From contig NW_025860977.1 of NCBI RefSeq assembly GCF_002878395.1, positions 1-64,000 on the forward strand: a DNA stretch of 64,000 nt, written 5' to 3'. How positions within the stretch are numbered: position 1 is the stretch's first letter; each line of letters opens with the position of its first letter. Of this stretch, positions 9,595 to 22,509 are shown piece by piece. A model generated the notes under the pieces. The model searched no databases and had not been told where the DNA came from. It saw only the letters and a list, made by a program, of their open reading frames with translations. The translations under genes and the position numbers were made by a program. This DNA is from Capsicum annuum. Its lineage: Eukaryota > Streptophyta > Magnoliopsida > Solanales > Solanaceae.

Positions 9595-12214
9595 TGTCAC
9601 GCCTCAAATCCTATTGGAGCAGACAGGCACTCGTAGCCATGAAGGCCCGAGAGAACCAATCTATAGCCTTGGAATTCACATGCATGGAACTGTAATAGGC
9701 AAAGGTTTTGCCATATATGGATATAATTCCTTAATGGAAAAAAAATATAAACGACAAGCCCTAAAACTATATACATAATAGACTTGGCCGTTGGGGCCAT
9801 AACATCTACAAGATAACACACTACCATGCTTAACTTTACATTGGTCTACAAAGCCTCTAGATGATACACAAAATTTAGCTAAGGTCGGGACAAACCCCTG
9901 CCATACTATTAACTTTTATACAATACCCAAAATATATTAAAATGACTCGGAAAGCCCCGAAGCAAACTGGAGATCACCAATAGCAGATGGATATCCTGGG
10001 CTCCTACTGAGGAGGCGTGTTTGTCGAAGCACCTGTGCCTGTAGCATGAAATATAAGTCCCCCCATAAGAAGAGTCAGTACAAAAAAATGTACTAGTATG
10101 CAAGGCGGAAAAGTAACAATACATGACATAAAGACTCAATAAAAATATGGAACAAGTGTAAGAATAGTGCTAGTAGACCACCTTTACATTTACTTGTGAA
10201 ACAGGGTACATTACATTTCTTTCTTCCTTTTACCTTCTTACTTTGTTATCTTTGTAATCCATATGATACAAATGACCAGCTGATCAGTGGTAAATAATAA
10301 ATCAGGATCGCCCCATGCTAGACATATTCCCTTGAGCTGCCACCTACATATAAAGTATCGGGATCGGCCCATGCTAGGCTTATGCCCCTAAGCTGCCACC
10401 CGTTTTACAGATTTTTGTTACTTAGTTTAATTAGCCTTTTGAGATTGTTACTTCGGTGGTCATAACCTTATGGTACCTTGAAATAGATCTATCAATAAGA
10501 GACATGCAAATAGGCAATCAATGCACTAACAATGAAGTAAGGAGTTGTTGGCACACTAATGAAGTGTTTAGGAGCTAAAAATAACACATGGTCTTATTTG
10601 AGTAATCGGAGAAATTCTGAAATTTACTAGTAAAAATAGGCATGTAGGATAGGTAGCAAGCATGTATCGAGGTGGTTTAACACATTAGAGAGTGGGAATA
10701 AGTTCATTAGTAATATGGGATATCATAGGTGCTATTATGTAGCACGTGTTTTTGGATGACCTTGGAAGCTTACTCGATGGAACAAGTATCCGTTTTCACG
10801 CCAAGAGTGGAAAATAGAGTATGCCTTACATACCTGGTTGTAAAACTCTAATACCATCCCAACTCTACTTCCCGCACTTTTAGATTACTTATCTACAATG
10901 AAATATATGGCAAACTAATATTAGCAACCAAATGTCACATTTTGGCTATTTAACTTCACCAAACTAGTGGCTGGGAAGCAAGCCCTTAATTTATCAAGAA
11001 AGGGTGTCACTTTAACCCTCTTATACTCCAATTATAGCCATATACCATACATATTCATATAATATACCCCGACACAACCTCGGCTTCATTTCACCTTCCA
11101 ATCAACACACACAAAACCAAATAAGCAATAGACATACACAATCATAAATTTAGTGGTGTATCACCACATCCATCTTCTATAATTCAATACAAACTAATCT
11201 CACCTTTTCCCAATAGAAACCGGGCAGCCCACAACACAAACACACAAAACAGTCCGCAACAACACCCAATCGTCCTTTAATAGCAACCCAATATGTGCAA
11301 TCCTTTATCAACACATGTATATGGAAAAAGGACAAAAGTGGACAGCAACCATACCTTGATTTCCTTGGTATTTTAGTGTTTTAATGTGTATTTCCTCAAC
11401 AGCTTAATCCCTTCACACATACATCAAAAGAGAAAAGAGAAATCCCTTAATAACTAAGAACAATGGACTGCCCAAACTTATAGAGAGGGCTGTCCGAAAA
11501 TTAATCTTAAAGAACACATAGTTTCCATGGTACAAGCTCATGAATTGTTCAATTACCTTTAGCTTGGAAGGAAGGTCAATCCCAAGAACCCTAGTGGAAT
11601 TATAGGGTTGTTTCATAGCCAAGAGAGAACAAGAGAGAAAAACCTAGAAAGCTGGAAATTTTGTCTAAGTTAAAATGAGAAAAATTGCTGATTTCAATCC
11701 ATAAATAGGAGCTGATCTTGGACGAATTTATTGACTAATTTTGGGACATATTTTGTCAATTAATTGATGTATACACTTGCCCAATATATTGTGCCTTTGT
11801 GGATCAAAAACTATTGGGCCTTAACTACCAATTTTTCCTCCTTTTCTTCTCTTTAACTTGGTATTTGGCAGATTTGAATATTGGGCCTCTTTCTCTATTT
11901 TCTTTCTCTTTTACTTAATTTGGGCTCTAATGAGTACATTAATATAAGGCCTAATATGATACATGGTCTTGATCCCATTAACTTTGTCCAAATAGCTCAA
12001 GTAAGTGATCCACCTACTAGCTTAAGTAAGTCAAGAAAGCACCTTAACAAAATACTTAATTTTTAGTTCTTAACTCTTTAATCTAACTTAAAATTTGTAT
12101 ATACTTGGTCACATTAAACCACATGGGAAGTATTTAGAACTACATATACACCACAAAGATATATCAAGTTCCATATAAATAGAACAAGTACACACAAAAA
12201 TATGGGGTGTTACA
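9595..12214 (-). mobile_element. Solo LTR nested in element A integrase
   Basis: The minus strand runs TGTAACACCCCATATTTTTG to GATTTGAGGCGTGACA, i.e. TG...CA ends of a gypsy LTR, 2620 bp, without coding capacity. It is flanked by a perfect 5-bp target duplication ATATC (9590-9594 and 12215-12219), and removing it joins FEMND to MVYLKIS of the integrase. An internal near-duplicate containing CCCATGCTAG and GAGCTGCCACC lies at 10310-10400. Only one LTR is present, the expected product of LTR-LTR recombination. Confidence 0.9.
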
Positions 12215-13255
12215 ATATCATTCATTTCGAACTCCAAATCCTTATGCCTCACATGTGCATATGACTTTTGGCGACTCTGAGCTGCCTTCAACCTCTCTCT
12301 AATCAACTTCACTTTCTCCATTGCCTCAAACACTGCATCAAGTCCAGCTATAGTAGCCTCACCCACCTCGAACCAACCTATGGATGATCTACACCTTCTA
12401 CCATATAGAGTCTCAAACGGTGCATCTGGATACTAGCATGATAACTGTTGTTATATGTAAACTCAACCAGTGGAAAATTTTCATCCTAACTTTCTTTTAA
12501 AGCGAGAGCACACGCTCTCAACGTATTCTCCAAAGTCTGTATGGTCCTCTCGGACTGACCATCTATTTGCGGGTGAAATGCGGAACTCAAATGAACTTGG
12601 GTGCCCAGACCCTTCTGGAACGCCTTCCAGATTTGAGAAGTAAACTGAGTACCCCTATCCAAAATAATAGACAAGGGAACTCCATGCATCCTTACTAACT
12701 CTCGAATGTATAGTCTAGCATAGTCCTCAGCCGAATATGATGTATGCATGGGCAAGAAATGCACTAACTTAGTCAGCCTATCAACAACAAAACATATAGA
12801 ATCATGATGGCTCTGGGAAAAAGGTAAACCAGTTACAAAATCCATATTCACCTCTTCCCACTTCCAAGTTGGAATACTAAACTCTTGCATCACACGACCA
12901 GCTCTTTGGTGCTTAACCTTGACCTGTTGACATGTTGCACACTTCGCCATAAACATAGCTATATCCGTATTCATACCACACCACCAATATATTTTCTGCA
13001 AATCGCGGTACATATTGGTAGCACCAAAATGAATAGAATACCGTGCACCATATGCTTCCGCCATAATCCTCTACCTCAGATCATCAATATCGGGAACACA
13101 TAATCTTCCCTGCAATCTCAGTACACCATCTCCCCCTTGGGAGAAAACCTCCACCTTTTGGTCCTTGTCTGACTCCTTCAGTCTGACCAAACTATCATCT
13201 AAGTTCTGCTTCTCCTTCACTTTCGAAACTAATGATGATTCGGAACTACTCTACT
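12215..13255 (-). pseudogene. Element A integrase, zinc-binding and core parts
   Basis: Minus frame contains the HHCC-like region (AEAYGARYSIHFGATNMYR, MFMAKCATCQQVKVKH) and the catalytic core (WKEEVNMDFVTGLP-like, [36 protein letters not shown]), giving the D, D and E positions. The first His of the zinc motif is kept. A frameshift or stop near 12485 separates the following SWDDHLPLIEF-type segment, and then EATIAGLDAVFEAMEKVKL leads to the solo LTR junction. Confidence 0.85.
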
Positions 13256-15010
13256 CTAACGTACTCCCCTCAGCGGAGTCGAGCAGTCTAACCCCCAGTC
13301 TCGCCAAACGGTGCATATCATGAGCCAACTCTTTCTTACCTTCTTCAATATGTGACACACTACCCATAGACAACCTGGTAAGGCCGGATGATTCAACACA
13401 CTTATGTCATAGTCTTTTAATAGTTCTAACCACCTTTTTTGCCTAAGATTTAAATCCTTCTGAGTCAACACAGGGGCTGAAGTGAGCCGAGTCTTCAACT
13501 CCTGAAAAATCTTCTCACAGGAATCTGACCAGAGAAACTTTATCTTCTTTTGGGTCAACTGAGACATGGGAGACACAATAGAAGAGAACCCTTCAATGAA
13601 ACGGAGGTAATAGCCAGCTAGACCCAAGAAACTCCTAATATCAGATGGAAAAATAGGTCTAGGCCAATTTCTTACAACTTCTGTCTTTTGAGGGTAACTT
13701 TAATACCTTCGGTTGAAATAATATGACCCAGAAACGCTACAGACCTTAGCCAAAACTCACACTTACTGAATTTAGCGAACAACTAGTGGTCTCTAAGAGT
13801 TTGCAGGACAATTCTAAGATGGTCACATGATCACCCCCACTTTGGGAATATACAAGGATGTCGTCGATAAACATGATAACGAACATATCAAAATATTGCT
13901 TGAACACTAGATTCATGAGGTCCATGAAAGCTGCTAGGGCATTAGTTAGCCCGAAAGACATGACAAGAAACTCAAAATGACCATAGCGGGTTGAAAAAGT
14001 TGTCTTAGAGATATCACACTCCCTTACTTTAAGTTGGTGATAGCCGAATCTAAGGTCTTTCTTGGAAAAATCACTTGCACCTTGCAACTGGTCAAACAAA
14101 TCATCTATTCTCAGAAGGGGATACTTGTTTTTGACAGTGACTTTATTAAGCTGATGATAGTCAATGTACATACGCAAAGAACCATCTTTTTTCTGCACGA
14201 ATAGGATAGGTGCACCCCAAGAAGATACACTGGGTCTTATAAAACCGTTGTCTAAGAAATCTTTGAGTTGCTCTTACAACTCTTTAAGTTCTGCGAGTGC
14301 CATATAATGAGGAGGAATGGAAATGGGCGAGTGTTGGGAAGAAGATCGATCTCGAATTCTATCTCTCTATCAGGAGGTACCCCTGGAAGATCTTCCAAAA
14401 AAACATTAGGAAACTCATTAACGATGCTAACAGACTGAATAGGTGAAGTCTCAGACTTAGTGTCCTTAACTCTAACTAAGTGGTAAATGCACCCTTTGGA
14501 TATAAGCTTTTTGTCTTTGAGATAAGAAATAAAATGACTCTTGGGAGGTACCGAACTCCCTGACCATTCTAAAATAGGATCATTAGGAAACTGGAACTTG
14601 ACTACACTGGTATGACAATCTATAGACGCATAGCACGAATGAAGCCAGTCCATAACCAGAATAACAACAAAGCGAACCATCTCTAATTCTATCAAATCAA
14701 TGAATATGACTCTATGAAGGACTGTAACAGGACACTTCTTATACACCCGCTTAGCAATAATAGACTCCCCTACTAGAGTAGAAACTAGAATAGGCTCAGG
14801 AATACCTTTGGAACTCTTGTTAAAATTCACAGCAACAAATGGGGTCACATAGGTAAAACTTGACCTGGGGTCCAACAACACATAAACATCAATAAGAAAT
14901 ACACGAAGCATACCAGTGACAACGTCGGGAGAATCCTTCTGCTCCTGATGGAAAGGTAGAGCATAGAATCTATTGTGGCACTGAACGCCAGCAATGCTAG
15001 AAGATGCGCC
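13256..15010 (-). pseudogene. Element A protease and reverse transcriptase, RNase H deleted
   Basis: Protease region at about 14300-14911: VYVLLDPRSSFTYVTPFV, where elements B and C read LLDPG, so the active-site Gly is Arg here. Reverse transcriptase at 13640-14250: [46 protein letters not shown] and the catalytic FIDDILVYS. After LTSAPVLT the frame passes straight into [19 protein letters not shown]; the roughly 85 residues holding the RNase H catalytic residues in B (39150-39410) are missing, in frame. A smaller deletion removes the following [13 protein letters not shown] motif. Several frameshifts are present. Confidence 0.85.
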
Positions 15011-16135
15011 CTAAGGAGGAGCTGGACGGGCTGCGGGAGCTGGTGCACTAGTAGCCTGAGTCTGAGGTCGGGTATCTCTACTTCCCTATATGGCGTGAGG
15101 ACACTCTCTAAGCCTATGACCTAACTTTTCACAACAGAAACAACCACGATGCTCTGCCAGACACTTACCCGGATGGGTCCTACCACACTTAGCACAAGGT
15201 GGAAAATTAGGCCTGTTGCTCACGCTCTGCAAAGACTTGGACATAGGAGATCTGTCTCCTTGCTCTTGCCTACCTCTAGGTATAGGAGCACTGGTTGAAG
15301 AAGGGGTTGGCATAGTAGAATGATTCTGAAATTGAGGTGGTTCCCTCTCTGAGATCTAGCCTGGCTATACTCATGCTGATCCAATCTGGTCTTCTTGTTA
15401 TTTCTCACTCTGTTCCTCTCCTTTATCTTATCCTCCTCTATTTGCTGTGTATAAATCATAAGCATAGATAAATCTACCTCCTTATTCAACATAGCAGTTT
15501 GATATTCTTTCAACACAAAGCCCGACACACCTGTCACAAACTTTCTCATACAAGTTCGGGTGTCGGAGGTCAAGTCAGGCGCATACTTAGACAGTTGGTT
15601 AAACTTAAAGTAGTACTCCTTAACAGTCATGGAGCCCTGCCTCAAGTTCATGAACTCCTCAATTTTCACCTTCTTCAACTCCAAATGGAAGAACCTATCC
15701 AAGAAAGCATCTTGGAACACCTAAGAGGAAGTAGGAGCCTCATCCTCCCCTCTCCCTATCCTCTAAGAAACAACACAGTCATATGCGATGTCCTTTAACC
15801 TATACGATGCCAACTTCACACTCTCCTTTTTAAACACATGCATTATCTGGGTAATCTTTCTTGTTTCCTCGAGATATAGCTGTGGGTCTTCTCCTGCCTT
15901 AGACCCATAAAATTCAGGCGGACTCATCTGCATAAAATCACAAATTCTGGAAGCAGCTAAGTCAACTCCCTGTGGCTGTGAGGCTGCGGCTTGATTGGCT
16001 TGAACAGTGATGGCTTGGGCTAGCTCTTGGAAAGCTGCTCGAAACTCAGCATGGGATACGTTCTCATTTAGGGGTTCAACGGGCTGAGGTTGCTGATCAT
16101 TGTTATTTCTTTAAGCTCGTCGAGGAGGGTTGTTC
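15011..16135 (-). pseudogene. Element A gag
   Basis: Minus frames give a capsid-like region (FQDAFLDRFFHLELKKVKIEE, SMTVKEYYFKFNQLSKYAPD) and an intact CCHC zinc knuckle (CFCCEKLGHRLREC) near 15100-15145, preceded by CAKCGRTHPGKC. The N-terminal segment aligns with the gag start of element B, but the ATG appears changed and frames shift at about 15220-15320 and 15720. Gag packages element RNA. Confidence 0.82.
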
Positions 16136-16323
16136 TAAAATAAGAGAGCACGAGTCATTAGCTAAGGGAGACAATTTTAAGCATGATAGACTGGGAAGAA
16201 AGAAATGACTTGTTCCTAAAATGTTTCGTAGCCTCTTGCTTTTAGATGTGGCGCTCTACAAACCGATGATCAAGACTCTACTTAATGCGGTTTATCAGAC
16301 TCCCTAGGACTCCTTAAACCTTA

Positions 16324-16337
16324 GGCTCTAATACCAA
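16324..16337 (-). other. Primer-binding site of element A
   Basis: Minus TTGGTATTAGAGCC, three bases from the inner end of the 5' LTR; matches the initiator-Met primer consensus TGGTATCAGAGC with one change. Confidence 0.85.
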
Positions 16338-16340
16338 GTT

Positions 16341-18509
16341 TGTAATGCCCCGAGACCGGGTCCCGAGGCATCACACGGTGCTTAAGGCTACAAGTAGCCC
16401 CAAGCTAACCCTTTGAGCCTGTTACTTATCATACATACTTACTTAATGATAAAACAGATGCACATTAATACCACTATCTTGAATAACCAAAAGATATGAA
16501 TGAAACTCAAATGTCTGAACAGTTAGAAGCGCTAAAGAGATCTTAAAACATGGGAAATCTGACAACTAGTTTGACAAACCTCTACTACTCAACTAGAGAG
16601 CCATTAGGACAGGTCCCCAACTGACTCATACTCAACTGAAAAGAAATTAATAACTACTGAATATCTGTAATAAATGGTTCACGAAACATGTGGACTTACT
16701 ACTGCTGATGGGTAAGTAGGAGTGCTCGGATCGTCACTGATGAGGCTGAAACTGAGCACCTGAACCTACATTACGAGAATAGTATAAAACATTGACAAAA
16801 CATGTGGGTCAGTACTTTGGGAAATGTACTGAGCATATGGGGAAGGATGAACTTAAAATAATGAATATCACAAGCTTTTATGGGAGACTTGCACACTGTA
16901 ATAGATAAATCACATTAGCTTAAACGAAAACTTTATAAATAAAAGAGAAGTAAAAGTGAGACATAAACTTATAAATAATCTTATTTTCAAAACACTTATA
17001 CTTTGCAAAACTCAAATGTTTGATCTTAGAGAGAAAGTCGAACACTTAGTGACTTCAAAACTTTATATCTTTATGACTTCAGGATTGGGAACTTAGAGAA
17101 CTTGGGAGACTCGGTAACTTAGGGAGTTTCTTCTAACCGACATAAACTATGTGCGCTACATGGAGTCCAACGTCTTATCTACATTGGGGAGAGCTATCCT
17201 ATCCTTGCCATCGGAGTAAGACCTTAAACTTTAGTGATCATTGTCTTAACCCACTTGGGGTATATCAAGAACCTACGGGGGCACGTAGATCTGGGGTATG
17301 AGACCTCAGAATCAAGCCCAACTCAGTGCTAAATACTACTCCCTTACTTAGCTCAGAACTTTAGAAAATCCACCTTAAAATTATTTCAGCAATTATATAG
17401 TGGGAGCCAAAATGTATCTCCTTTTTCTTCAACTTAAAATGTGGATTTCTATCATCTTTATACTCAAAACTTATTTCTTGAAATTCTTTACAAATCATCA
17501 ACATCATAGTCTTAAAACTCATGCTTCAACCATAAGGTTCAACTCATAGCAATATAATTTGGAATTTCTCAAAACATGACAAGGACATGGAATTTTGCAA
17601 ATTTACACCATAACTTGACAATTTAAAACATTAATAAATATCATGATAACACAACTTAAGGCTTAGGCAAGATATAATCTTGTAAACTCAAAATACCATA
17701 ATATAGCATAAATTCTTTATGAAAGTTCAAAATACTTTGCAAAAATACATACTTTTTTAGGCACAAGAACGAAAGGGTGTTCTTGTTCAAAACCACATAC
17801 CTTAAAACCTTTAATTTTTGGATGACTTTCCAAACTTTGGGATGCTACTCACGAACTTTTGGGTTTCTCTCGTAGCCCTCGTAACGGGGATTCCAAATAT
17901 GTAAAAATTATAGAATTCCCACGGTTGAATCTCTAGCTATTGGGGGTTTTATGTTGAAATCCTAAGGGTTGTTCTTGGTGAAATGGAGAGAAATAGAGCT
18001 TATTTTGGTGTTTTGGGGTGTTAATCCCGTGTTAAAGAGGATGGAGGGATGAAAATTTACCATCCCACCCTTAATGAGTCGGAGAAGGAAGGCAAAAAGT
18101 TGGCCTGGCACGATTGAGCAGGCGACGCGCGCTCTAGTCCATCGTTCTATGGTAGGCGTCTCCTGGCTTAGTCCGCCGTACTTTCCAGGCACGGCCTGCT
18201 TAAGAGCGGTGCTGAACCCAGGGCAAAGCGGGCTTATCACGTAGAGCTACTAGAATTGGAATCCAAACATGGTCTTAGGCTCATCTAAAAATTTTGAAAC
18301 TCCCCTGGAACATTCTTAGAACTTTCCCCATCGCAACGCAATAAAAATTTCAAAAAACGGAGGTCGGGAAGACCGCAAATTAATTTAATGAAGATTCAAG
18401 GCTCAAAATAACTAAGAGTTGGAACACTTGGCAAAATTTCTAAGTGTTAATTTTTTTCTTAGCTTTATTTTGGGGCTCTAACGCCATGGTAACTTTACGG
18501 GGTCTTACA
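16341..18509 (-). repeat. 5' LTR of element A
   Basis: 2169 bp. The minus strand begins TGTAAGACCCCGTAAAGTTA (18509) and ends GGGGCATTACA (16341). It contains a GC-rich block at about 18090-18240 with repeated GGCGACGCGCG, CGCTCTAGTCC and CCGCC-type motifs, homologous in position to the GC-rich modules in the LTRs of elements B and C. The 92-codon open frame inside it is not a gene. Confidence 0.9.
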
Positions 18510-18693
18510 GGGGGCATAGGGGGAGGGGGGATTGATAAAGATAGGTTTTGGAGAGAAATTAAAAAATTAAGGTGCAAGACCAAAAAGTCCATAATAATCC
18601 CTATTTTAAAAAGGTGGTAGGGGGGCTTTTCAGGAAATTAAAAAATGGGGAGTATGCTAACATACTACCTTCATGTAGTATGTTAGCAAAACC

Positions 18694-18694
18694 C

Positions 18695-18735
<41 letters not shown>
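18694..18735. repeat. (AT)n microsatellite
   Basis: About 40 bp of AT dinucleotides with one ATAC interruption. The preceding 18510-18690 starts with a G-rich tract and is not recognised. Confidence 0.9.
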
Positions 18736-18737
<2 letters not shown>

Positions 18738-18905
18738 GTCGGTTTGATTTTGGCGGTTTGACTTTTATTTTTTGTTAACACCAAACCAAACTAAAAATGA
18801 TCGTTTTTTTTCAAACGCCAAACCAAACCATAAGTCAATTTTCTTTTTGGTGTGATTTGATTCTTCGGTTTGGTTTGACTTGATGGTTTGGTCTGTACAC
18901 CCCTA
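18736..18905. repeat. GGTTTGGTTTG-type repeat
   Basis: Repeated GGTTTGATTTTGG, CCAAACCAAAC and GGTTTGGTTTGACTTG motifs on both strands, ending in GTACACCCCTAA. Sequences of this kind are common dispersed repeats in plant genomes; no terminal repeats or target duplication could be fixed here. Confidence 0.5.
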
Positions 18906-21900
18906 ATAGTTACATGCACATATTGATATGTGCCAGCGCTCAAGCGCACACACAAGTGTACGTGGTCTTATCAAGTATTAAAGTGGCTTCAAGAAAGCCC
19001 AAGTGTCGATCTCTCAGGGACTTGCGGTCGCCGACTATCCAATTCTAATTCAACAATTGAGAAAAAATAAACAATATAATTTTAGAAGTGTAAACTAAAA
19101 GGAAACTAAACTAATGTGAAAAGTAATGACTTAGGACAATCAATGGTTAGGAGCCCAGGGTTAAGGCTTACGAACAATCATATTACGTTATTGAACTTCA
19201 TTCGTTAAATTGCTTAGCTTGGTTGTTGACTCATAGGGTTAATTGCATGATCAGGGTTTCCCAACCTCTAATCCTTTACCTAAGTTGAACCTTATAACTA
19301 TATCGTTGAGAGGGGACGTAATAGTTCACTTAAGTTCTTTACAAATATCATCCTACATGTGAAACAAGTATGACATCTAAGTACATCCCTGTCCTAGATA
19401 CTAATTTGAATTTCTTATTTCATAAAGAAACACAAACCATACTCTGCTTATTCCCATGTTCTATCTCCCTATTCCCTCTCCCGAGATCACAAGGTTGACA
19501 ATTGATGTATTCTAACAGTAGCTAATCCTTAAAATAGTTAGGATTAGAGGCATGCTGATTTGGCATGCCTCAATGATCAGCTTTTGTATTTATCTATTTT
19601 CTTAGAGTTTTACCTTTTTAAAGTGTTATTTATGTGCTTAATTTTTTTTTTAAAAAAGTCACAACTATTAAATTCTTTGTGCCTTAAATTTCCATTAATA
19701 AACAAAACATCAAAAGTCACAATTAGTGAATCCTCTGTACTAAATATTTCTATTACAATTCTAGTAGAACTTGGAGGCTTCTTAAACTTGTTTCTATTAC
19801 AATTTTTTCTCCTTTTTTTGAATCTTTTTTTTTTTCCTTTTTTGTTTATCTTATCTGAAAGATAAATTCAAAATTAATTAGATAATTACTCAATTAAATG
19901 AGAAACTTTAACTTCTTAATTTTACAGTTTCTTATAACTCTTGTCTTTTCTTTTTCTATAGTTAATGAAGAAGGAAGAGTGATGGTGGTTGCATATAAAT
20001 TGTATCAAATATAGTAAAAAAAGAAAGAAGGAAGAAAGGTATAAACATTCATGTTATTCTTCTTCTGCTTTTCATTTTTATTTGCAATTGTATTGATCCA
20101 ATAATTAAATGTATTATTTCTTCCGTATGATACCTTATGGGCATTTTACAGTTGTAATTATGTTTGTCATCAAAATGTTGTAATTATGTCGGTCATCTTT
20201 TGAGATATTACAGAAGCAGAATCAAGATTTGAAGTTTACAAGTTCAAAAATTTATTTCCTGCATTTAGTCGAACACATAACTGAAAGTCTAATTTCTCCC
20301 TTAAATACACATAAAGAAATCTTGTTGTGCGTGAAGAAGTTATATTTTTTCATGTTATATACTTGTTCATTTTATTAAACTTTTCATTTATCTATTGCAT
20401 CGACATATATAGTGCATTATAATAAATTTATAAATACATACCAAGTTTGATATAGATAAGGTGATATGACATCTCTTTATGATCAACTTTCCTATTTATC
20501 TTTTTTCATATCATTTTACATTTTAAATTCAATTTTACATAGTGTACTCTAAAAGCTTAAAAATAAATATAGCAATAAATGCACATAAAAAATACTAAGA
20601 ATGATTGGTTGTGGCCTCTGTTAATTCTATTATGTGCCATATGTACTTAAAAAAAACTTTAAAAAATAAAAAATCTTTTCTTTAATTTCCTCAACAATAT
20701 AAAAACAACCTATTTTCATTAAAAAATCCAAAAGTCAGTAGCCAACCTATTATTTATGTTTTCTTATAATTTGCTAAAGGAATTCAATATATAATAAATG
20801 TAATATTTATTTGATTAATTCACTATATAACAAGTGTGATAGTCATTTACAGAGTAAGTGATCGAGAATTTAATTTAATTGAAAAAATGAAAAGTAAAAA
20901 TACTATATATGACATTCTGTAAGGATTAACCAATACAACAAATTTCAAAATAAAATAAAATATGGCTATGATGGTGTGAGCAAGAGGAAGAGAGGAGGGA
21001 TGAATGAGAACAAAAAAGGAAACGAGTGATATCACTAATAATATGCCATATAAGTTAAGCTTTTTTCATGTGAAAAAATAATATTTATGCACTTTAATAA
21101 AAATGACAAAAAATTAAATGTGTGAATAACATAAATAGTTATTTAGAATTGGTATAACGTGAAGATGGAATTGAAGTGGATTGTGTTGTTTAGCTTATAT
21201 TAATAGTGCTAAAATGATTCATTAGAAATGTTAATTAACTCAGAGTGCCATCCTTTTCTTGAATTTGTAGATATATTTTTAAAAATATTATATATACAAA
21301 AATCGATAAGGTGGTGTATAATTTCTCTATGATTAATATTTGCACTTCTTATTTTCTATTTTTCTTTTGAAAATTTTTGCTTTATTAGATTTTTTCATTC
21401 ACCCTAACCTATGGACAAATATAAGTCTCAAAAATAAATATAGCACATAATCATAAATAATCTTTGCATAAGCCCGAACCAGCTACGAGCAACAATGTTC
21501 TTTGTCATATATTTGAATTAATTCTTTCAAAATAACTTAAATTTTTTTTGCAGAAAAAAATAGATAAGTAATGAGTTTATATATGATGCAATATTTCTGT
21601 TTTTTTTTGTTTCTTTATTTCGTAACAAATATTTAATCCATTTAAATTTGAGGACTAAGAAATTTTAATTTATATATTCAATAAGAAAATGTCATAATTA
21701 AATAAGAGTTTTATAATCACTCGAAGCGCGAACCAATTTCACTAGTGTATTAGAAAGAAAGAAAAGATTCCTTATCTTATCCCATCTTTATTTGTAGAGA
21801 TGAAAAATAAATTGCTATCTATTGAAATTTTATTTCAAGCATACATCAAGATAAAGAAGGGAGAAGACTTCTTTACAGTAGCTCCCACCACTTTTTTCTT

Positions 21901-22200
21901 TTGATTTTAATCGTTTGATAAATTATTTATTCATGTTAGTTATTCATAGGATACTTTATATATAGTATCTAGTTATTCATGAGTTATTATAAAGCTATTG
22001 TATACACATTCAAAAAAAAAAGAGGCAGGCATAGTTACTAGTGAGGATTTGAGCTGTAGGTGACAGAAGAGTTTTAAAATAAGGTGTAGGCGACACAAAT
22101 CTTAATTATTGAGTGGAGGTGACAATTACTTTATTATGGATTAAGAAAGTTGAGGATGTTTGAAAATAACTCACAAGTGTTTAAATTTACACTTTGATCC
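18906..22200. other. AT-rich interval without recognised genes
   Basis: 18906-19520 contains CAAGTGTCGATCTCTCAGGG followed by text similar in style to 59540-59960 (a retroelement-like segment ordered around a CGATC...CCACGAGG or CTCAGGG block), so it may be an old LTR remnant; confidence is low. 19520-22200 is AT-rich, with long T and A runs. Its open frames are short and low-complexity and show no domain, splice structure or repeat pairing that I can support. Confidence 0.45.
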
Positions 22201-22210
22201 AAATGTTTAC

Positions 22211-22219
22211 CTATATAAT
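22211..22219 (+). promoter_or_regulatory. Candidate TATA box of the MULE transposase
   Basis: CTATATAAT, followed about 30 bp later by a CT-rich leader (CTCTCTCTTCTCATCC). The leader exon runs to a donor at 22510. The arrangement is that of a normal plant promoter. Confidence 0.55.
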
Positions 22220-22509
22220 GGAAAACGGAGGTAAAAAAAGGCAACTTTCTCTCTCTTCTCATCCATTGTTGTTTTCTCTCTCCTAGCGATTTTTGTTGTT
22301 CATTGTTGCTGCTGCTTTATTCATCATCTTCTGCTTCATTATCATCATCTTCTACTTCATTATTATCTTCATCTTCTTCTTGTTGACCATTTGTTGTTAT
22401 TGTTGGTTTTGTTGTTGTTACCGTTACTGTTGCTATTTGACCAATTTCTTGGATCAAATTTTGTTTCGAACATCACTTTCCACTTTGGAATTACTTCATA
22501 GGAGACCTT

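Larger units (their letters stand above)
8082..18509 (-). mobile_element. Ty3/gypsy Tekay/Del-like element A, degenerate
   Basis: A minus-strand element with a full 5' LTR (16341-18509), primer site (16324-16337), gag, protease, reverse transcriptase, integrase and chromodomain remnants, a polypurine tract next to 8951 (minus AAGGGGAAGATAT) and a truncated 3' LTR (8082-8951). A solo LTR is nested at 9595-12214. Coding is broken throughout and the RNase H core is deleted, so it cannot move by itself. No target duplication can be checked because the outer part of the 3' LTR is missing. Confidence 0.92.

Noticed and set aside
17962..18240. 92-codon minus-strand open frame
   Set aside because: Lies in the 5' LTR of element A and is not conserved in the other LTR.
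19560..19865. 101-codon open frame rich in Phe/Leu
   Set aside because: AT-rich low-complexity translation; no domain, splice or promoter evidence.
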